DNA from: Dendrosporobacter quercicolus
GTDB taxonomy: Bacteria > Bacillota > Negativicutes > DSM-1736 > Dendrosporobacteraceae
DNA: 64,000 bases
NCBI RefSeq assembly: GCF_900104455.1
Contig: NZ_FNHB01000001.1
Location: 372,001 to 436,000 of the forward strand
Direction of reading: 5' to 3'
Positions 46,888-56,129 of this stretch are shown here, one piece after another. The notes under the pieces were generated by a model. That model saw only the letters and a program-made list of their open reading frames with translations. It was not told the origin of the DNA and did not search any database. The translations under genes and the position numbers were made by a program. Numbering within the stretch: the stretch's first letter is position 1; every line of letters starts with the position of its first letter.

Positions 46888-47190
46888 ATGGACAGTTTGG
46901 CAACCTTGCTATTGCTGTGTATAGGCATTGCCTGCTCAATTGGATTCAGGATTTACCGCTATCGTGAAATAAGCGGCCATGAAAGCAAAGCATCGCCATT
47001 GTCTCTGGCCATTCAGGAAATCGTTGCTGTCTCCGGGGGCGTCTATTTATCACTGGTCATGTTAACTTCATTTCTGAAGCTTGATATCCCCGCCCGGATA
47101 ACACTGAGCAGCATCGCCATTGACCCGTTGGCCCTGACTGCCATCTGCCTGGCTATGATCCAGCCATTATTTTTCAAATTTATAAAGTAG
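46888..47190 (+). CDS. Hypothetical membrane protein (100 aa)
   Basis: Three hydrophobic segments (about 3-19, 42-62, 77-96) joined by short loops, one of them basic (YRYREISGHESK). No domain recognised. ATG 46888 follows GGGGGAG and the gene lies 11 bases before ymxH, so the two are likely co-transcribed. Confidence 0.6.
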   Translation: MDSLATLLLLCIGIACSIGFRIYRYREISGHESKASPLSLAIQEIVAVSGGVYLSLVMLTSFLKLDIPARITLSSIAIDPLALTAICLAMIQPLFFKFIK

Positions 47191-47201
47191 GTGATGAGAT
47201 C

Positions 47202-47495
47202 ATGCGTTTAAGTGAGTTGACGGGAAAAGAAGTAATCAATATTGGCGACGGCGGCCGTCTGGGTATTATTGACGATTGTGATTTGTCATTTGATGCCAAA
47301 TCAGGCCGGATTAACTCTTTGATGCTGCCAAATCGCAGTGGTTTCTTTAATCTTTTTAGTGATCATAAAACATCGGCCATCCCCTGGCCGGCGATTAAAA
47401 GAATTGGCGATGAAGTAATCATTGTTGATTTAAACAATGCTTTTGACAGAATGTATGCCAATTCGCGCCGGGAAAGGCAGGGAAGTACATATTAG
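47202..47495 (+). CDS. ymxH: YlmC/YmxH-family PRC-barrel protein
   Basis: 97 aa. MRLSELTGKEVINIGDGGRLG and IDDCDLSFDAKSGRI are the opening of the YlmC/YmxH family, a PRC-barrel small protein of spore-forming Firmicutes. The position downstream of mlpA and upstream of the asd-dapG-dapA genes is the Bacillus order, with extra genes added. Function unknown; linked to sporulation in Bacillus by context. Confidence 0.85.
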   Translation: MRLSELTGKEVINIGDGGRLGIIDDCDLSFDAKSGRINSLMLPNRSGFFNLFSDHKTSAIPWPAIKRIGDEVIIVDLNNAFDRMYANSRRERQGSTY

Positions 47496-47561
47496 CTGAA
47501 TTTGCGGATAAACTAACACTAATTGCAAATACAGCATTTAATGTTAGGAGGCTTATCCGTA

Positions 47562-48197
47562 ATGAACAATCAGATGAATGATCAAACACAATCCAATGCA
47601 AACAACAACGTTGCCGGCAGCTATGTCAATTCCCAGCTGTCAAATCAGCAAGTGCAGGCCGGTACTCAGTCAGGCGGTACGCAAAACAATATCCAAGCCG
47701 GCGGCAATCAGCAAAAAACGGTAATTGGCGTATTTGCCGCCAGACCCGATGCTGAAACAGCCATCACGACACTGCGCTCCCAGGGTTTTACCAAAGAAGA
47801 AATCAGTATCGTATCCAAAGCCCAGGGTAAACAACAGTCTTCCGGTTCGCAAACCTACAATGATGATATTACCGATGGAGCCCTGACCGGCGGCGCCCTT
47901 GGCGGTATTGGCGGTTTGTTGATTGGAGCGGGGGCGATGGTTGTACCGGGAATAGGTCCCCTGCTTGCCGCCGGTCCAATTAGTGCAGCGATTGGCGGTG
48001 CGTTGGCCGGTGGTCTGGCCGGTGGTCTGATTGACTGGGGCATCCCCTCGGAAGCAAGCGAACACTATGCCAAGCAGGTAGAACAGGACAAAATACTGGC
48101 AATTGTCCGTACCAGCGAAAGCAAAGTGAATGAAGCGGCCCAAATATTACGGCAATATGGCGCTCAGGACGTGGAAAGTCATGCCACAAGCAAGTAA
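47562..48197 (+). CDS. YflT-like general stress protein with glycine-rich core
   Basis: 211 aa from ATG 47562 (TTAGGAGG at 47544-47551). An N-terminal N/Q-rich disordered part (about 1-55) is followed by KTVIGVFAARPDAETAITTLRSQGFTKEEISIVSK, which matches the N-terminal fold of GsiB/YflT-type general stress domains. A glycine/alanine-rich hydrophobic stretch (about 105-165, GALGGIGGLLIGAGAMVVPG) looks like a hairpin membrane segment, then a second ferredoxin-like strand pattern (KILAIVRTSESKVNEAAQIL). Role unknown. Confidence 0.7.
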   Translation: MNNQMNDQTQSNANNNVAGSYVNSQLSNQQVQAGTQSGGTQNNIQAGGNQQKTVIGVFAARPDAETAITTLRSQGFTKEEISIVSKAQGKQQSSGSQTYNDDITDGALTGGALGGIGGLLIGAGAMVVPGIGPLLAAGPISAAIGGALAGGLAGGLIDWGIPSEASEHYAKQVEQDKILAIVRTSESKVNEAAQILRQYGAQDVESHATSK

Positions 48198-48210
48198 ATA
48201 GCAAACAGGG

Positions 48211-48255
48211 TAAGGGAGTGTCTCAAATGCAAAAGCATGGAAAGACAGTCCCTTG
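48211..48255 (+). terminator. Stem-loop after the YflT-like gene
   Basis: TAAGGGA and TCCCTT, one G/G mismatch, TGTCT/AGACA, and the tip ATGC-AAAA-GCAT. The sequence AAGGGAGTGTCTCAAATGC closely resembles the terminator at 55988. The 3' T run is weak (TTGCTTTA). Confidence 0.65.
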
Positions 48256-48319
48256 CTTTAACCCTCAAACTGCGCTGTAACTGCTCCTGAATAAAGTTCG
48301 GCGTATTCGGGAAAAACCG

Positions 48320-48347
48320 TTGACACTGACGGAACCTATGTTATAAA
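48320..48347 (+). promoter_or_regulatory. Promoter of the dapB riboswitch leader
   Basis: TTGACA (48320-48325), 16-base spacer, TATAAA (48342-48347) preceded by TGT (extended -10). The aptamer begins about 25 bases after the expected start. Confidence 0.75.
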
Positions 48348-48373
48348 ATGTACATAAACTAAATAGATCCTGC

Positions 48374-48552
48374 ACAGTAGAGTAGAGGTGCGGGCAACAA
48401 TAGTACTTTCAGGGAGCGTGGTACCAATGATCTGAAAGAAAAGGGTTGACCGCCGAAGTATCAATAATACCGTATTTTTGATACTGGTCTGGCATTTAAC
48501 AGGTGTCAGACTGTCACCAAGCTAGCTTGGTGGAGTGCTATCTCATTTGGAT
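48374..48552 (+). promoter_or_regulatory. L-box lysine riboswitch
   Basis: Conserved blocks in order: AGAGGTGCGGGCAAC (48384-48398), AGTACTTTCAGGGAGCGTGG, the AAAAGGGTTGACCGCCGAAG core (48442-48461), CTGGTCTGGC, GGTGTCAGACTGTCACC and GGTGGAGTGCTATCTC (48529-48544), which closes P1. This is the lysine-binding L-box; lysine should favour the terminator downstream and shut off dapB and possibly the whole dap operon. Confidence 0.92.
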
Positions 48553-48583
48553 AGAAGACGGTTGTTGGTTTTCTGGTCCTTTT

Positions 48584-48631
48584 GCTGCCTGTATCCGGCA
48601 GCCGGTGAGATGAGTCTTGCCGGCTGCTTTT
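48584..48631 (+). terminator. Riboswitch-controlled terminator with competing antiterminator
   Basis: GCAGCCGG (48598-48605) pairs with CCGGCTGC (48620-48627), followed by TTTTAT: the terminator. GCTGCC (48584-48589) can instead pair with GGCAGC (48597-48602), which uses the left terminator arm, so the two hairpins exclude each other. The rest of 48632-48762 shows no gene. Confidence 0.8.
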
Positions 48632-48762
48632 ATACGGCCAGAAAGCACTAGCAGTCTGCTGGTAAGGCGGCTGCAGCTGAATTCAAGCTTACTTTATAGC
48701 GCTTTACGCACAGTTCTTAAGGTTGACGCGGTAATGGTTACAATTCATGGGGGTGAGTATCA

Positions 48763-49557
48763 ATGATAAGAGTTATGGTATGCGGAGCTTATGGCAAGAT
48801 GGGGCTTGAGGTATTAAAGGCGGTATATAATGATCCACAGCTCAGCATTGTTGGCGCAGTTGATATTAAGTCTGATTTCGCTGATATTGGTCAATTGATC
48901 GGCGTTGAAAAATTAGGCGTGACTGTGGGCAATGATCTGGAAACGGTGATTAAGGAAGCAAAACCGCAGGTAATTGTCGACTTTACTATACCTGAGGCAG
49001 TAATGAGCAATATCCGTATTGCGATAAAAAACGGCGTCTGCCCGGTGGTGGGAACCACCGGATTATCAGAGGAAAACATGAATGAAATTCGCGAGCTGTG
49101 TGAACAACATAAAGTTAGCGCTTTAATTTCTCCTAATTTCTCCATCGGTGCAATTTTAATGATGCGTTTATCGCAGGAGGCGGCCAAATATTTACCGCAT
49201 GTTGAAATTATTGAACTGCATCATGATCAAAAGCTGGACGCACCTTCGGGAACAGCAATACGGACCGCGAAACTCATTGCCCAGTCCCGTGGTTATCTAA
49301 AGCAGGGGCATCCGGCTGAATTTGAAAAATACGAGGGAGCGCGCGGCGGGGAACTATCCGGCATTCGCCTGCATAGTGTAAGATTACCGGGCTATGTTGC
49401 CCATCAGGAGGTTATTTTTGGCGGCCTGGGCCAGACTCTGACCATCAGGCATGATTCGATATCGCGGGAATCATTTATGCCGGGCGTGGTATTGGCCTGT
49501 AAAAAAGTTTTAACTTTAGAAGGACTGGTTTTTGGTTTGGAACATATATTAGATTAA
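48763..49557 (+). CDS. dapB: 4-hydroxy-tetrahydrodipicolinate reductase
   Basis: 264 aa. It reduces the DapA product with NAD(P)H. The Rossmann motif RVMVCGAYGKMG is at the N-terminus; PNFSIGAILMMRL, EIIELHHDQKLDAPSGTA (catalytic His and Lys) and the SVRLPGYVAHQEVIFGG segment are diagnostic. First gene behind the lysine riboswitch; ATG 48763 with GGGGGTGAG upstream. Confidence 0.96.
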   Translation: MIRVMVCGAYGKMGLEVLKAVYNDPQLSIVGAVDIKSDFADIGQLIGVEKLGVTVGNDLETVIKEAKPQVIVDFTIPEAVMSNIRIAIKNGVCPVVGTTGLSEENMNEIRELCEQHKVSALISPNFSIGAILMMRLSQEAAKYLPHVEIIELHHDQKLDAPSGTAIRTAKLIAQSRGYLKQGHPAEFEKYEGARGGELSGIRLHSVRLPGYVAHQEVIFGGLGQTLTIRHDSISRESFMPGVVLACKKVLTLEGLVFGLEHILD

Positions 49558-49581
49558 TTGTTAATTGAAGGAGCGAAAATG

Positions 49582-50613
49582 ATGAGAAAATACAATGTTG
49601 CTATTTTAGGTGCTACCGGTGCGGTTGGTCAGGAGTTCTTAGCCTTGATCGCTGAACGCCAATTTCCTTTTAACGAGTTAAAACTGCTGGCCTCGAAACG
49701 TTCGGCCGGTAAAGTAATTGAGTTTATGGGCAAACAGTATACTGTAGAGGAAGCAACGGATGATTCTTTTAAAAACGTACAAATTGCTTTGTTCGCCGGC
49801 GGAGCCGCCAGTAAGACTTTTGCGCCGGCTGCAGTAAAGCACGGTGCTGTGGTAATAGATAATTCCAGCGCCTTCAGAATGGATCCCCGGGTACCGCTGG
49901 TCGTACCGGAAGTTAACCCAGAAGCAATTAAAGAACACAACGGCATCATTGCCAATCCGAACTGCTCTACCATCATTATGACGATGGCGTTAAAACCGCT
50001 TTATGATCTGGCGCGGATTAAGAGAGTTGTCGTCTCGACTTACCAGGCTGTTTCCGGCGCCGGCAAGGAAGCGATTGACGAACTGGACGACCAGGTAAAA
50101 GCCCTTGTAGACCACCGTCCGGTTGAAGCCAAGATATTGCCCGGAGCCAGCCTGCCAAAACACTATCAAATCGCTTTTAATCTACTTCCGCAAATCGATG
50201 TATTCGTTGAGGATGGATATACTAAAGAAGAAATGAAAATGGTTCACGAAACGCACAAAATACTCAATGACGATAACATTGGAATCACTGCAACTACGAT
50301 CAGGGTTCCGGTATACCGCAGTCACGCCGAATCAATCAATATTGAGCTGGAGAACAGTGTGTCAGTGGAAGAGGCCCGCCGGGCTTTGGCTGCATTTCCC
50401 GGCGTTATTGTTCAGGATGATCCGGAAAACATGCTGTATCCCATGCCGCTGTTTACTTCCAGCAAAGATGAAGTGTTTGTCGGCAGGATAAGACCTGATC
50501 ATACGGTCGCGAATGGAATCAATCTTTGGGTGGTCGGCGATCAAATCAGAAAAGGAGCGGCGCTAAATGCACTCCAGATTGCAGAATATATGATCAACCA
50601 CAAATTGCTTTGA
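49582..50613 (+). CDS. asd: Aspartate-semialdehyde dehydrogenase
   Basis: 343 aa. It reduces aspartyl phosphate to aspartate semialdehyde with NADPH. N-terminal NVAILGATGAVGQEFL, the catalytic cysteine in GIIANPNCSTIIM and the substrate site SYQAVSGAGK-like STYQAVSGAGKEAIDEL are present. ATG 49579 and 49582 are adjacent; 49582 has the better distance from GGAG (49570-49573). Between dapB and dapG with short gaps. Confidence 0.96.
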   Translation: MRKYNVAILGATGAVGQEFLALIAERQFPFNELKLLASKRSAGKVIEFMGKQYTVEEATDDSFKNVQIALFAGGAASKTFAPAAVKHGAVVIDNSSAFRMDPRVPLVVPEVNPEAIKEHNGIIANPNCSTIIMTMALKPLYDLARIKRVVVSTYQAVSGAGKEAIDELDDQVKALVDHRPVEAKILPGASLPKHYQIAFNLLPQIDVFVEDGYTKEEMKMVHETHKILNDDNIGITATTIRVPVYRSHAESINIELENSVSVEEARRALAAFPGVIVQDDPENMLYPMPLFTSSKDEVFVGRIRPDHTVANGINLWVVGDQIRKGAALNALQIAEYMINHKLL

Positions 50614-50623
50614 GGTGTGAATC

Positions 50624-51838
50624 ATGCGGATAATTGTACAGAAATTCGGCGGAACTTCGGTGGCTTCACCCGAAGTCAGACAACTGGTTGTTAAAAAAAT
50701 CCAAAAGGCCAAAGAACAGGATCTTCAGCCGGTGGTAGTGGTATCGGCAATGGGCCGTAAAGGCGATAGTTATGCTACGGATACCCTGATAGGACTGGTT
50801 CGCAGCGCTAATAAACATACCGCCGCCCGCGAGCTTGACCAGGTGATGTGCTGCGGGGAAATGATATCGGCGGCAGTAATGACCGCTACGCTGCAAGAGC
50901 GCGGTATTGAGGCCGTTATGCTAACCGGTGGTCAGGCCGGTATTATTACTGACGCCAATTTTAATCATGCCCGTATTTTAAAAATTGATTCGGCGCCAAT
51001 CCTCAGGTTATTAAAAAACGGCAAAACACCTGTTGTCTGCGGTTTCCAGGGAGTAACTGCCGACGGGGAACTCACTACCCTGGGCCGCGGCGGCAGCGAC
51101 ACAACAGCCTCGGCCCTCGGCGGAGCGCTGAATGCCGAAATGATTGAAATCTATACCGATGTCGCCGGCATAATGACAGCAGATCCCCGTTTGGTAAGCA
51201 ATGCCAAAATACTGGATTGTATCAGTTATGGCGAAGTTTGTCAGTTGGCACATCAAGGCGCAAAAGTAATTCATCCGCGGGCGGTGGAGATTGCAATGCA
51301 AAAGAATATACCATTAGTGGTCAAGTCAACTTTTTGTGATGAGCCGGGGACTTTAATTACCAATGTCAGCAAAGGCGATTCCGGCGGCACGTCCGTAACA
51401 GACCGGATTGCGACCGGCGTAACTTATCTGGCGAATATTGCCCAAATCAAGGTTAGCACTCATCATACCGACGCCAGCTATAAAGTTTTTAAAACAATGG
51501 CTGCATCAAACATCAGTGTTGATTTAATCAACGTTCATCCCGGCCAAATCATGTTCACCGTTGCTGAGGAACTCGCCGACAAAGCGGCGGAAACCCTGCG
51601 GGCGCTGGGCTATGAGGTTGAAACCCTGTATGATTGCGCTAAGGTTTCGGTTGTTGGCGGCGGCATGCGGGAAGTACCCGGGGTGATGGCAAGTTTTGTT
51701 GAGGCTCTTTCACTGAATGACATTCAGATTTTGCAAACAGTGGACTCCCATACCTCAATTTCCGTTTTAGTAAAAAAATCCGAGATGCAAAAATCGGTTA
51801 CCGCTTTACATGAAAAATTCAGTCTGGCGGCTATATAA
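50624..51838 (+). CDS. dapG: Aspartate kinase (DapG type)
   Basis: 404 aa. It phosphorylates aspartate, the first step to lysine, methionine and threonine. IVQKFGGTSVASPEVR at the N-terminus, the LGRGGSDTTASALGGAL motif, and two C-terminal ACT domains (from about 265) mark a monofunctional kinase like Bacillus DapG. The paired ACT domains usually bind the feedback inhibitor; which amino acid (diaminopimelate, lysine or threonine) cannot be read. Ten bases after asd. Confidence 0.95.
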   Translation: MRIIVQKFGGTSVASPEVRQLVVKKIQKAKEQDLQPVVVVSAMGRKGDSYATDTLIGLVRSANKHTAARELDQVMCCGEMISAAVMTATLQERGIEAVMLTGGQAGIITDANFNHARILKIDSAPILRLLKNGKTPVVCGFQGVTADGELTTLGRGGSDTTASALGGALNAEMIEIYTDVAGIMTADPRLVSNAKILDCISYGEVCQLAHQGAKVIHPRAVEIAMQKNIPLVVKSTFCDEPGTLITNVSKGDSGGTSVTDRIATGVTYLANIAQIKVSTHHTDASYKVFKTMAASNISVDLINVHPGQIMFTVAEELADKAAETLRALGYEVETLYDCAKVSVVGGGMREVPGVMASFVEALSLNDIQILQTVDSHTSISVLVKKSEMQKSVTALHEKFSLAAI

Positions 51839-52004
51839 GGCTGTATCTCCTTTAAAACAGGGGATAAGTTTGCAAGGAGTTTCCGCCCTGCGAGGCCAGA
51901 AGCCTTGCTACCGTACCTACATATGCAAGGCAAAAGACCGCATGATAAACCAAATTGGTTAGGGTGATGCACGGTACTAGACATGGAGGGAGAGAGGGAC
52001 GTAT

Positions 52005-52883
52005 ATGAAAAGCTTTGGGCGTGTTTTAACAGCAATGGTAACCCCGTTCAACAGTGACTATAGCGTTAACTATCAAGCTGCCGCCGAGTTGGCCCGATAT
52101 TTGATTGCCAATGGTTCCGATGGATTGGTTATCGCCGGCAGTACCGGAGAATCGGCCACACTCAGCAAGGAGGAAAAACTCAAACTATTCGCCGCCGTGC
52201 TGGACGCAGTAGGCGATAAGGCCTGTATTATCGCCGGCACCGGCTCCAATGACACACGCGCTTCAATCGCCTTAACGGTTGAAGCCGAAAAACTCGGCGT
52301 GCATGGCGCTATGCTGGTTGGGCCTTATTATAATAAACCTCCGCAGGAAGGCTATTATCAGCACTTTAAGGCAATTGCCGATTCCACCAATTTGCCGCTG
52401 GTCTTATATAACGTTCCAGGCCGCACTGCAGCCAATATTCAGCCTGAAACCATTATTCGTTTATCTAAAATTGCCAATATTGCGGCAGTTAAAGAAGCCA
52501 GCGGAAATTTAGATCAGGTATCGGAAATCGTTAGAAACACCGATCAGGATTTTCTGGTCTATAGTGGTGACGACAGCTTGACCCTGCCGATATTAACGGT
52601 GGGAGGAGCAGGCGTGATCAGCGTGGCGGCTCATATCATCGGTGATCGGATGCAGGACATGATTGCCGCTTTTTTTGACGGCGACCTGAAAAAGGCTCAG
52701 GACTGTCACCTTAAGCTGCTGCCGTTTATTAAAGCCATGTTTGTTGCCACAAACCCCATTCCGGTTAAGACCGCAGTAAACCTCATCGGGCAAAATGCCG
52801 GCCCGTTGCGGCTGCCCCTGATACCGGCCACGGAAGGGGAACTGGCCGTCATTCGTCAGGCTTTGGCGGATTTTGGCCATTAG
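52005..52883 (+). CDS. dapA: 4-hydroxy-tetrahydrodipicolinate synthase
   Basis: 292 aa. It condenses pyruvate with aspartate semialdehyde. GSTGESATLSKEE, LVGPYYNKPPQEGYYQHFKAI, LYNVPGRTAANI (catalytic Tyr) and AAVKEASGNLDQV (Schiff-base Lys) are all present. ATG 52005 behind GGAGGGAGAGAGGG. A 166-base gap separates it from dapG; no terminator is seen in it, so it may share the operon. Confidence 0.97.
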   Translation: MKSFGRVLTAMVTPFNSDYSVNYQAAAELARYLIANGSDGLVIAGSTGESATLSKEEKLKLFAAVLDAVGDKACIIAGTGSNDTRASIALTVEAEKLGVHGAMLVGPYYNKPPQEGYYQHFKAIADSTNLPLVLYNVPGRTAANIQPETIIRLSKIANIAAVKEASGNLDQVSEIVRNTDQDFLVYSGDDSLTLPILTVGGAGVISVAAHIIGDRMQDMIAAFFDGDLKKAQDCHLKLLPFIKAMFVATNPIPVKTAVNLIGQNAGPLRLPLIPATEGELAVIRQALADFGH

Positions 52884-52924
52884 AAAGATCAATTCCCGGC
52901 TTATATTGGTATTCAGCTTCGTGC

Positions 52925-52954
52925 ATACAGCCCGTCCACTAGGATGGGCTGTAT
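52925..52954 (+). terminator. Stem-loop after dapA
   Basis: ATACAGCCC and GGGCTGTAT, extended by GTCC/GGAT with one G-T pair, around ACTA: 13 pairs. The T run is poor (TGATTAGCCAATTTTTG), so strength is uncertain. Confidence 0.6.
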
Positions 52955-52995
52955 TGATTAGCCAATTTTTGTATATAATAGTCTAGCGCTGCTAC

Positions 52996-53024
52996 TTGTT
53001 GGAATATGCTTAATAGGCTATAAT
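52996..53024 (+). promoter_or_regulatory. Promoter of rnjA
   Basis: TTGTTG (52996-53001), 17-base spacer, TATAAT (53019-53024). It leaves a leader of about 90 bases. Confidence 0.7.
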
Positions 53025-53119
53025 AATTACAAGTGGCAGAATGGCCGGATGAGTGCTTTGCAAAACTATATGTCGTTATTCGAACTGAATATTCATAGCA
53101 AGCGGAGGTGTAATTTTTT

Positions 53120-54787
53120 TTGGCAAAAATACCACAGAAAATTCAAATTATCCCTTTGGGCGGACTGGGCGAAATCGGCAAAAACATGACAGTGGTCCGC
53201 TATGGCGATGAAATAATTGTCATTGATTGTGGTTTAATGTTTCCTGAAGATGATATGCTGGGTATTGATCTGGTCATTCCTGATATTACCTATCTGGTAG
53301 AAAACCAGGACTTAATTAAAGCAATTGTCCTTACCCACGGGCATGAAGATCATATCGGGGCGTTGCCTTTTGTATTGCGGCAAATCAATGTACCGGTCGT
53401 CTACGGCACCAGATTGACGTTGGGTATCCTGGAGAGCCGGTTAAAGGAAGCGAATGTACCGACAACGAATTTAAAACCGGTAAAGCCTGGCGACAGCATA
53501 AAAACAGGCTTCTTTCAGCTGGGCTTTATTCATGTCAGCCACAGTATCGCGGATGCGGTGGGGCTTTACCTGACAACCCCTGCCGGAACTATTGTACATA
53601 CCGGGGATTTTAAATTAGATCATACGCCGGTAGATCATAAAGTCACTGATTTTTATAAACTGGCTGAACTGGGCGACCAAGGTGTTTTGGTCATGCTGGC
53701 AGACAGCACCAATTCGGAACGGCCCGGCTACACTCTGAGTGAACGGTCGGTTGGCCTGACATTTGATGAAACGTTCCGCAATGCCCGCGAACGAATCATC
53801 ATTGCAACTTTTTCTTCCAATATTCACCGGATTCAGCAGGCCGTAGACACCGCCTGCCGCTATAAACGCAAAGTCGCTGTTCTGGGCCGCAGCATGGTCA
53901 ATGTTGTCAACATCGCAATAGAGCTTGGTTATTTGACTGTTCCGGAAGGGGTCTTAATCGATATTGATGAAATCAACAACTACCCTGCGGCCAGTATCGT
54001 CATTGTTACCACCGGCAGCCAGGGCGAACCGATGTCGGCTTTGACCCGGATGGCAATGTCTGATCACCGTAAGGTTGATATTACTCCGGGCGATACTGTG
54101 ATTATTTCGGCCACACCCATTCCCGGCAATGAAAAGCTGGTATCCCGGACGGTTGACTTTTTGCTCAGACAGGGCGCCGAAGTAGTCTATGAAAAAGCGT
54201 CCGGCGTACATGTATCCGGTCACGCCAGCCAGGAAGAGCTTAAGCTGATGCATAATCTGATCCGGCCCAAATTCTTTATACCGGTACATGGCGAATACCG
54301 TCACTTGAAAAAACACGCCAGGCTGGCTCTGGATCTGGGACTGCCGAAAGAGAATATATTTATCGCTGAAAATGGCTCCATTCTTGAGTTTTCCCAGGAG
54401 AAAGGCTGTTTTGCGGGTAAGACAACCGCCGGCAACGTACTGGTGGATGGTTTGGGGGTAGGAGACGTCGGCAATATTGTTCTCAGGGATCGCCGGCAAT
54501 TATCCAAGGATGGCATATTAATTGTGGTGGTTACTATGGACAAGGCAAATGGCGGCGTGATTGCCGGACCGGATATTGTGTCCCGTGGTTTTGTTTATGT
54601 ACGGGAATCCGAGCAGCTTATTGAAGACGCCCGGGACAAAATCAGTCAGGCTTTGGAAAAATGTGAATTAAACCATATTACCGAATGGGCGGCAATCAAG
54701 TCGAATATACGCGATATGCTGAGCAAATACCTGTATGAACGCACTCGCCGCCGTCCGATGATTCTGCCAATTATTATGGAGGTTTGA
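53120..54787 (+). CDS. rnjA: Ribonuclease J
   Basis: 555 aa. Metallo-beta-lactamase/beta-CASP RNase with 5'-3' exo- and endonuclease activity in mRNA decay and rRNA processing. IIPLGGLGEIGKNMTVV opens it; the zinc motif LTHGHEDHIGALPF and later HTGDFKLDHTPVD, plus SGHASQEELKLM and IPVHGEYRHLKKHA of the beta-CASP part, are diagnostic. TTG start at 53120 behind GGAGGTG (53104-53110); no ATG fits. The position before tepA matches Bacillus rnjB, but sequence alone does not separate J1 from J2. Confidence 0.95.
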   Translation: MAKIPQKIQIIPLGGLGEIGKNMTVVRYGDEIIVIDCGLMFPEDDMLGIDLVIPDITYLVENQDLIKAIVLTHGHEDHIGALPFVLRQINVPVVYGTRLTLGILESRLKEANVPTTNLKPVKPGDSIKTGFFQLGFIHVSHSIADAVGLYLTTPAGTIVHTGDFKLDHTPVDHKVTDFYKLAELGDQGVLVMLADSTNSERPGYTLSERSVGLTFDETFRNARERIIIATFSSNIHRIQQAVDTACRYKRKVAVLGRSMVNVVNIAIELGYLTVPEGVLIDIDEINNYPAASIVIVTTGSQGEPMSALTRMAMSDHRKVDITPGDTVIISATPIPGNEKLVSRTVDFLLRQGAEVVYEKASGVHVSGHASQEELKLMHNLIRPKFFIPVHGEYRHLKKHARLALDLGLPKENIFIAENGSILEFSQEKGCFAGKTTAGNVLVDGLGVGDVGNIVLRDRRQLSKDGILIVVVTMDKANGGVIAGPDIVSRGFVYVRESEQLIEDARDKISQALEKCELNHITEWAAIKSNIRDMLSKYLYERTRRRPMILPIIMEV

Positions 54788-54910
54788 ACCAGCGTCAGAC
54801 GTTTTTCTCAAGAGGCGGATCGGTGGTATTCTTTCCAAGAAGTATACGCAGATCCGTCCCTTTGTATTATTTGCGTTTCACCGTATGAAACTTACCGCAT
54901 CGTCAATACT

Positions 54911-54932
54911 AACAGTATATACCTATACTGTT
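54911..54932 (+). promoter_or_regulatory. 9-bp inverted repeat immediately before the tepA ribosome-binding site
   Basis: AACAGTATA (54911-54919), TACC loop, TATACTGTT (54924-54932), then GGAGGG. As DNA it could be an operator; as RNA it puts a hairpin directly against the ribosome-binding site of tepA. Confidence 0.45.
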
Positions 54933-54945
54933 GGAGGGACCCTAA

Positions 54946-55722
54946 ATGTTAGATAACGACAATCCGGTTGTTGCCCCGCCGGGAGTAAATCCGCAAATTC
55001 CGGCCGAACGTCCTGCCGATACGCCGAAAAAATCCCGTCAGGCGAAAAAAGCCAGTACTGTTGAGAATATTCAGGAGCTGGGAACAACAGATGTGCCGAC
55101 AGCAAAAAGCAATGTCCATGTAATGACAATCATTGGTCAAATTGAAGGTCATATGGTATTGCCGCCGCAAAATAAAACAACAAAATACGAGCACATTATG
55201 CCGCAGCTGGTGGCGATTGAGCAAAATCCTGAAATTGAAGGGGTAATGCTGCTGTTAAATACCGTGGGCGGCGATGTCGAGGCCGGTTTGGCCATTGCCG
55301 AAATGGTTGCCAGCATGTCTAAACCATCGGTTTCTATTGTTCTAGGCGGCGGTCACAGCATTGGCGCGCCGATTGCCGTTTCAGCAACTTCATCCTTTAT
55401 TGTGGAAAGCGCCACCATGACTATTCATCCTATCAGATTGACCGGACTGGTTATCGGCGCGCAAAGTTCATTTGATTATTTAGAAAAAATGCAAGACAGA
55501 GTCAATAAGTTTGTCGTTTCCCATTCGCGAATCAGCGAAAAAAAATGGAAGGAACTGCTGTATAAAACCGGCGAATTATCAAGGGATATCGGTACTTCCG
55601 TCGGCGGCAAGGATGCCGTAAATTACGGGTTGATTAATGAAATCGGCGGAGTCTCGCAAGCGATGAATAAACTACAGCAGTTAATTGCCGCCCAGAAAGA
55701 AACGAAAGGGCTGAAACAGTAA
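54946..55722 (+). CDS. tepA: ClpP-like serine protease TepA
   Basis: 258 aa. ClpP/crotonase fold; Bacillus TepA (translocation-enhancing protein) sits at the same place between rnj and ylzJ. A disordered, charged N-terminus (about 1-55) precedes the fold. [20 protein letters not shown], the nucleophile region [14 protein letters not shown] and a histidine in TMTIHPIRL form a plausible catalytic arrangement. No signal peptide. Overlaps ylzJ by one base. Confidence 0.88.
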   Translation: MLDNDNPVVAPPGVNPQIPAERPADTPKKSRQAKKASTVENIQELGTTDVPTAKSNVHVMTIIGQIEGHMVLPPQNKTTKYEHIMPQLVAIEQNPEIEGVMLLLNTVGGDVEAGLAIAEMVASMSKPSVSIVLGGGHSIGAPIAVSATSSFIVESATMTIHPIRLTGLVIGAQSSFDYLEKMQDRVNKFVVSHSRISEKKWKELLYKTGELSRDIGTSVGGKDAVNYGLINEIGGVSQAMNKLQQLIAAQKETKGLKQ

Positions 55723-55955
55723 TGATACTGTGGACAATTATGCCGTTTGAAGCTGTTTTTCCAGACGAAGATTTTGCGCCGGCTTACGAAGAAACCGAGT
55801 ATTCCGGGGTAAAGATGGTGGTTGAGAAAATTTCGCCGGAGCAATGTCAGATTGTTCGGCTGATTTCGACAAACCCTCAGGATTATTTGCGCCGCGAACT
55901 GCAGCCAGGCAGTATTCTTTACTATAAAGCAAAACCTGGTTTTGCGGCAGTTTAA
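55722..55955 (+). CDS. ylzJ: YlzJ-like small protein
   Basis: 77 aa. The start [17 protein letters not shown] (WT-MP-E-VF pattern) is the YlzJ signature. It always follows tepA in Firmicutes, and here its ATG shares a base with the tepA stop. Function unknown. Confidence 0.85.
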   Translation: MILWTIMPFEAVFPDEDFAPAYEETEYSGVKMVVEKISPEQCQIVRLISTNPQDYLRRELQPGSILYYKAKPGFAAV

Positions 55956-55987
55956 CGCTGCGGCCGGCGGCAACAGGCTTATCGCCT

Positions 55988-56030
55988 AAGGGATGTCTTG
56001 AATGCGTTTGCATTCAAGACATCCCTTTTT
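55988..56030 (+). terminator. Rho-independent terminator of tepA-ylzJ
   Basis: Arms 55988-56005 and 56010-56027 pair perfectly over 18 bases around GTTT, with tip GAATGC/GCATTC, followed by T residues. The best-formed member of the recurring stem-loop group. Confidence 0.95.
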
Positions 56031-56129
56031 GTCGTTTTTTAGCGATAAAACGCACTGAAAGAGCTTAGTGCCGCCATAAAAAAGGATTTTGTAGTGGTAT
56101 GTAGAAGTGAATTCTAGAGGTGGTATGAT

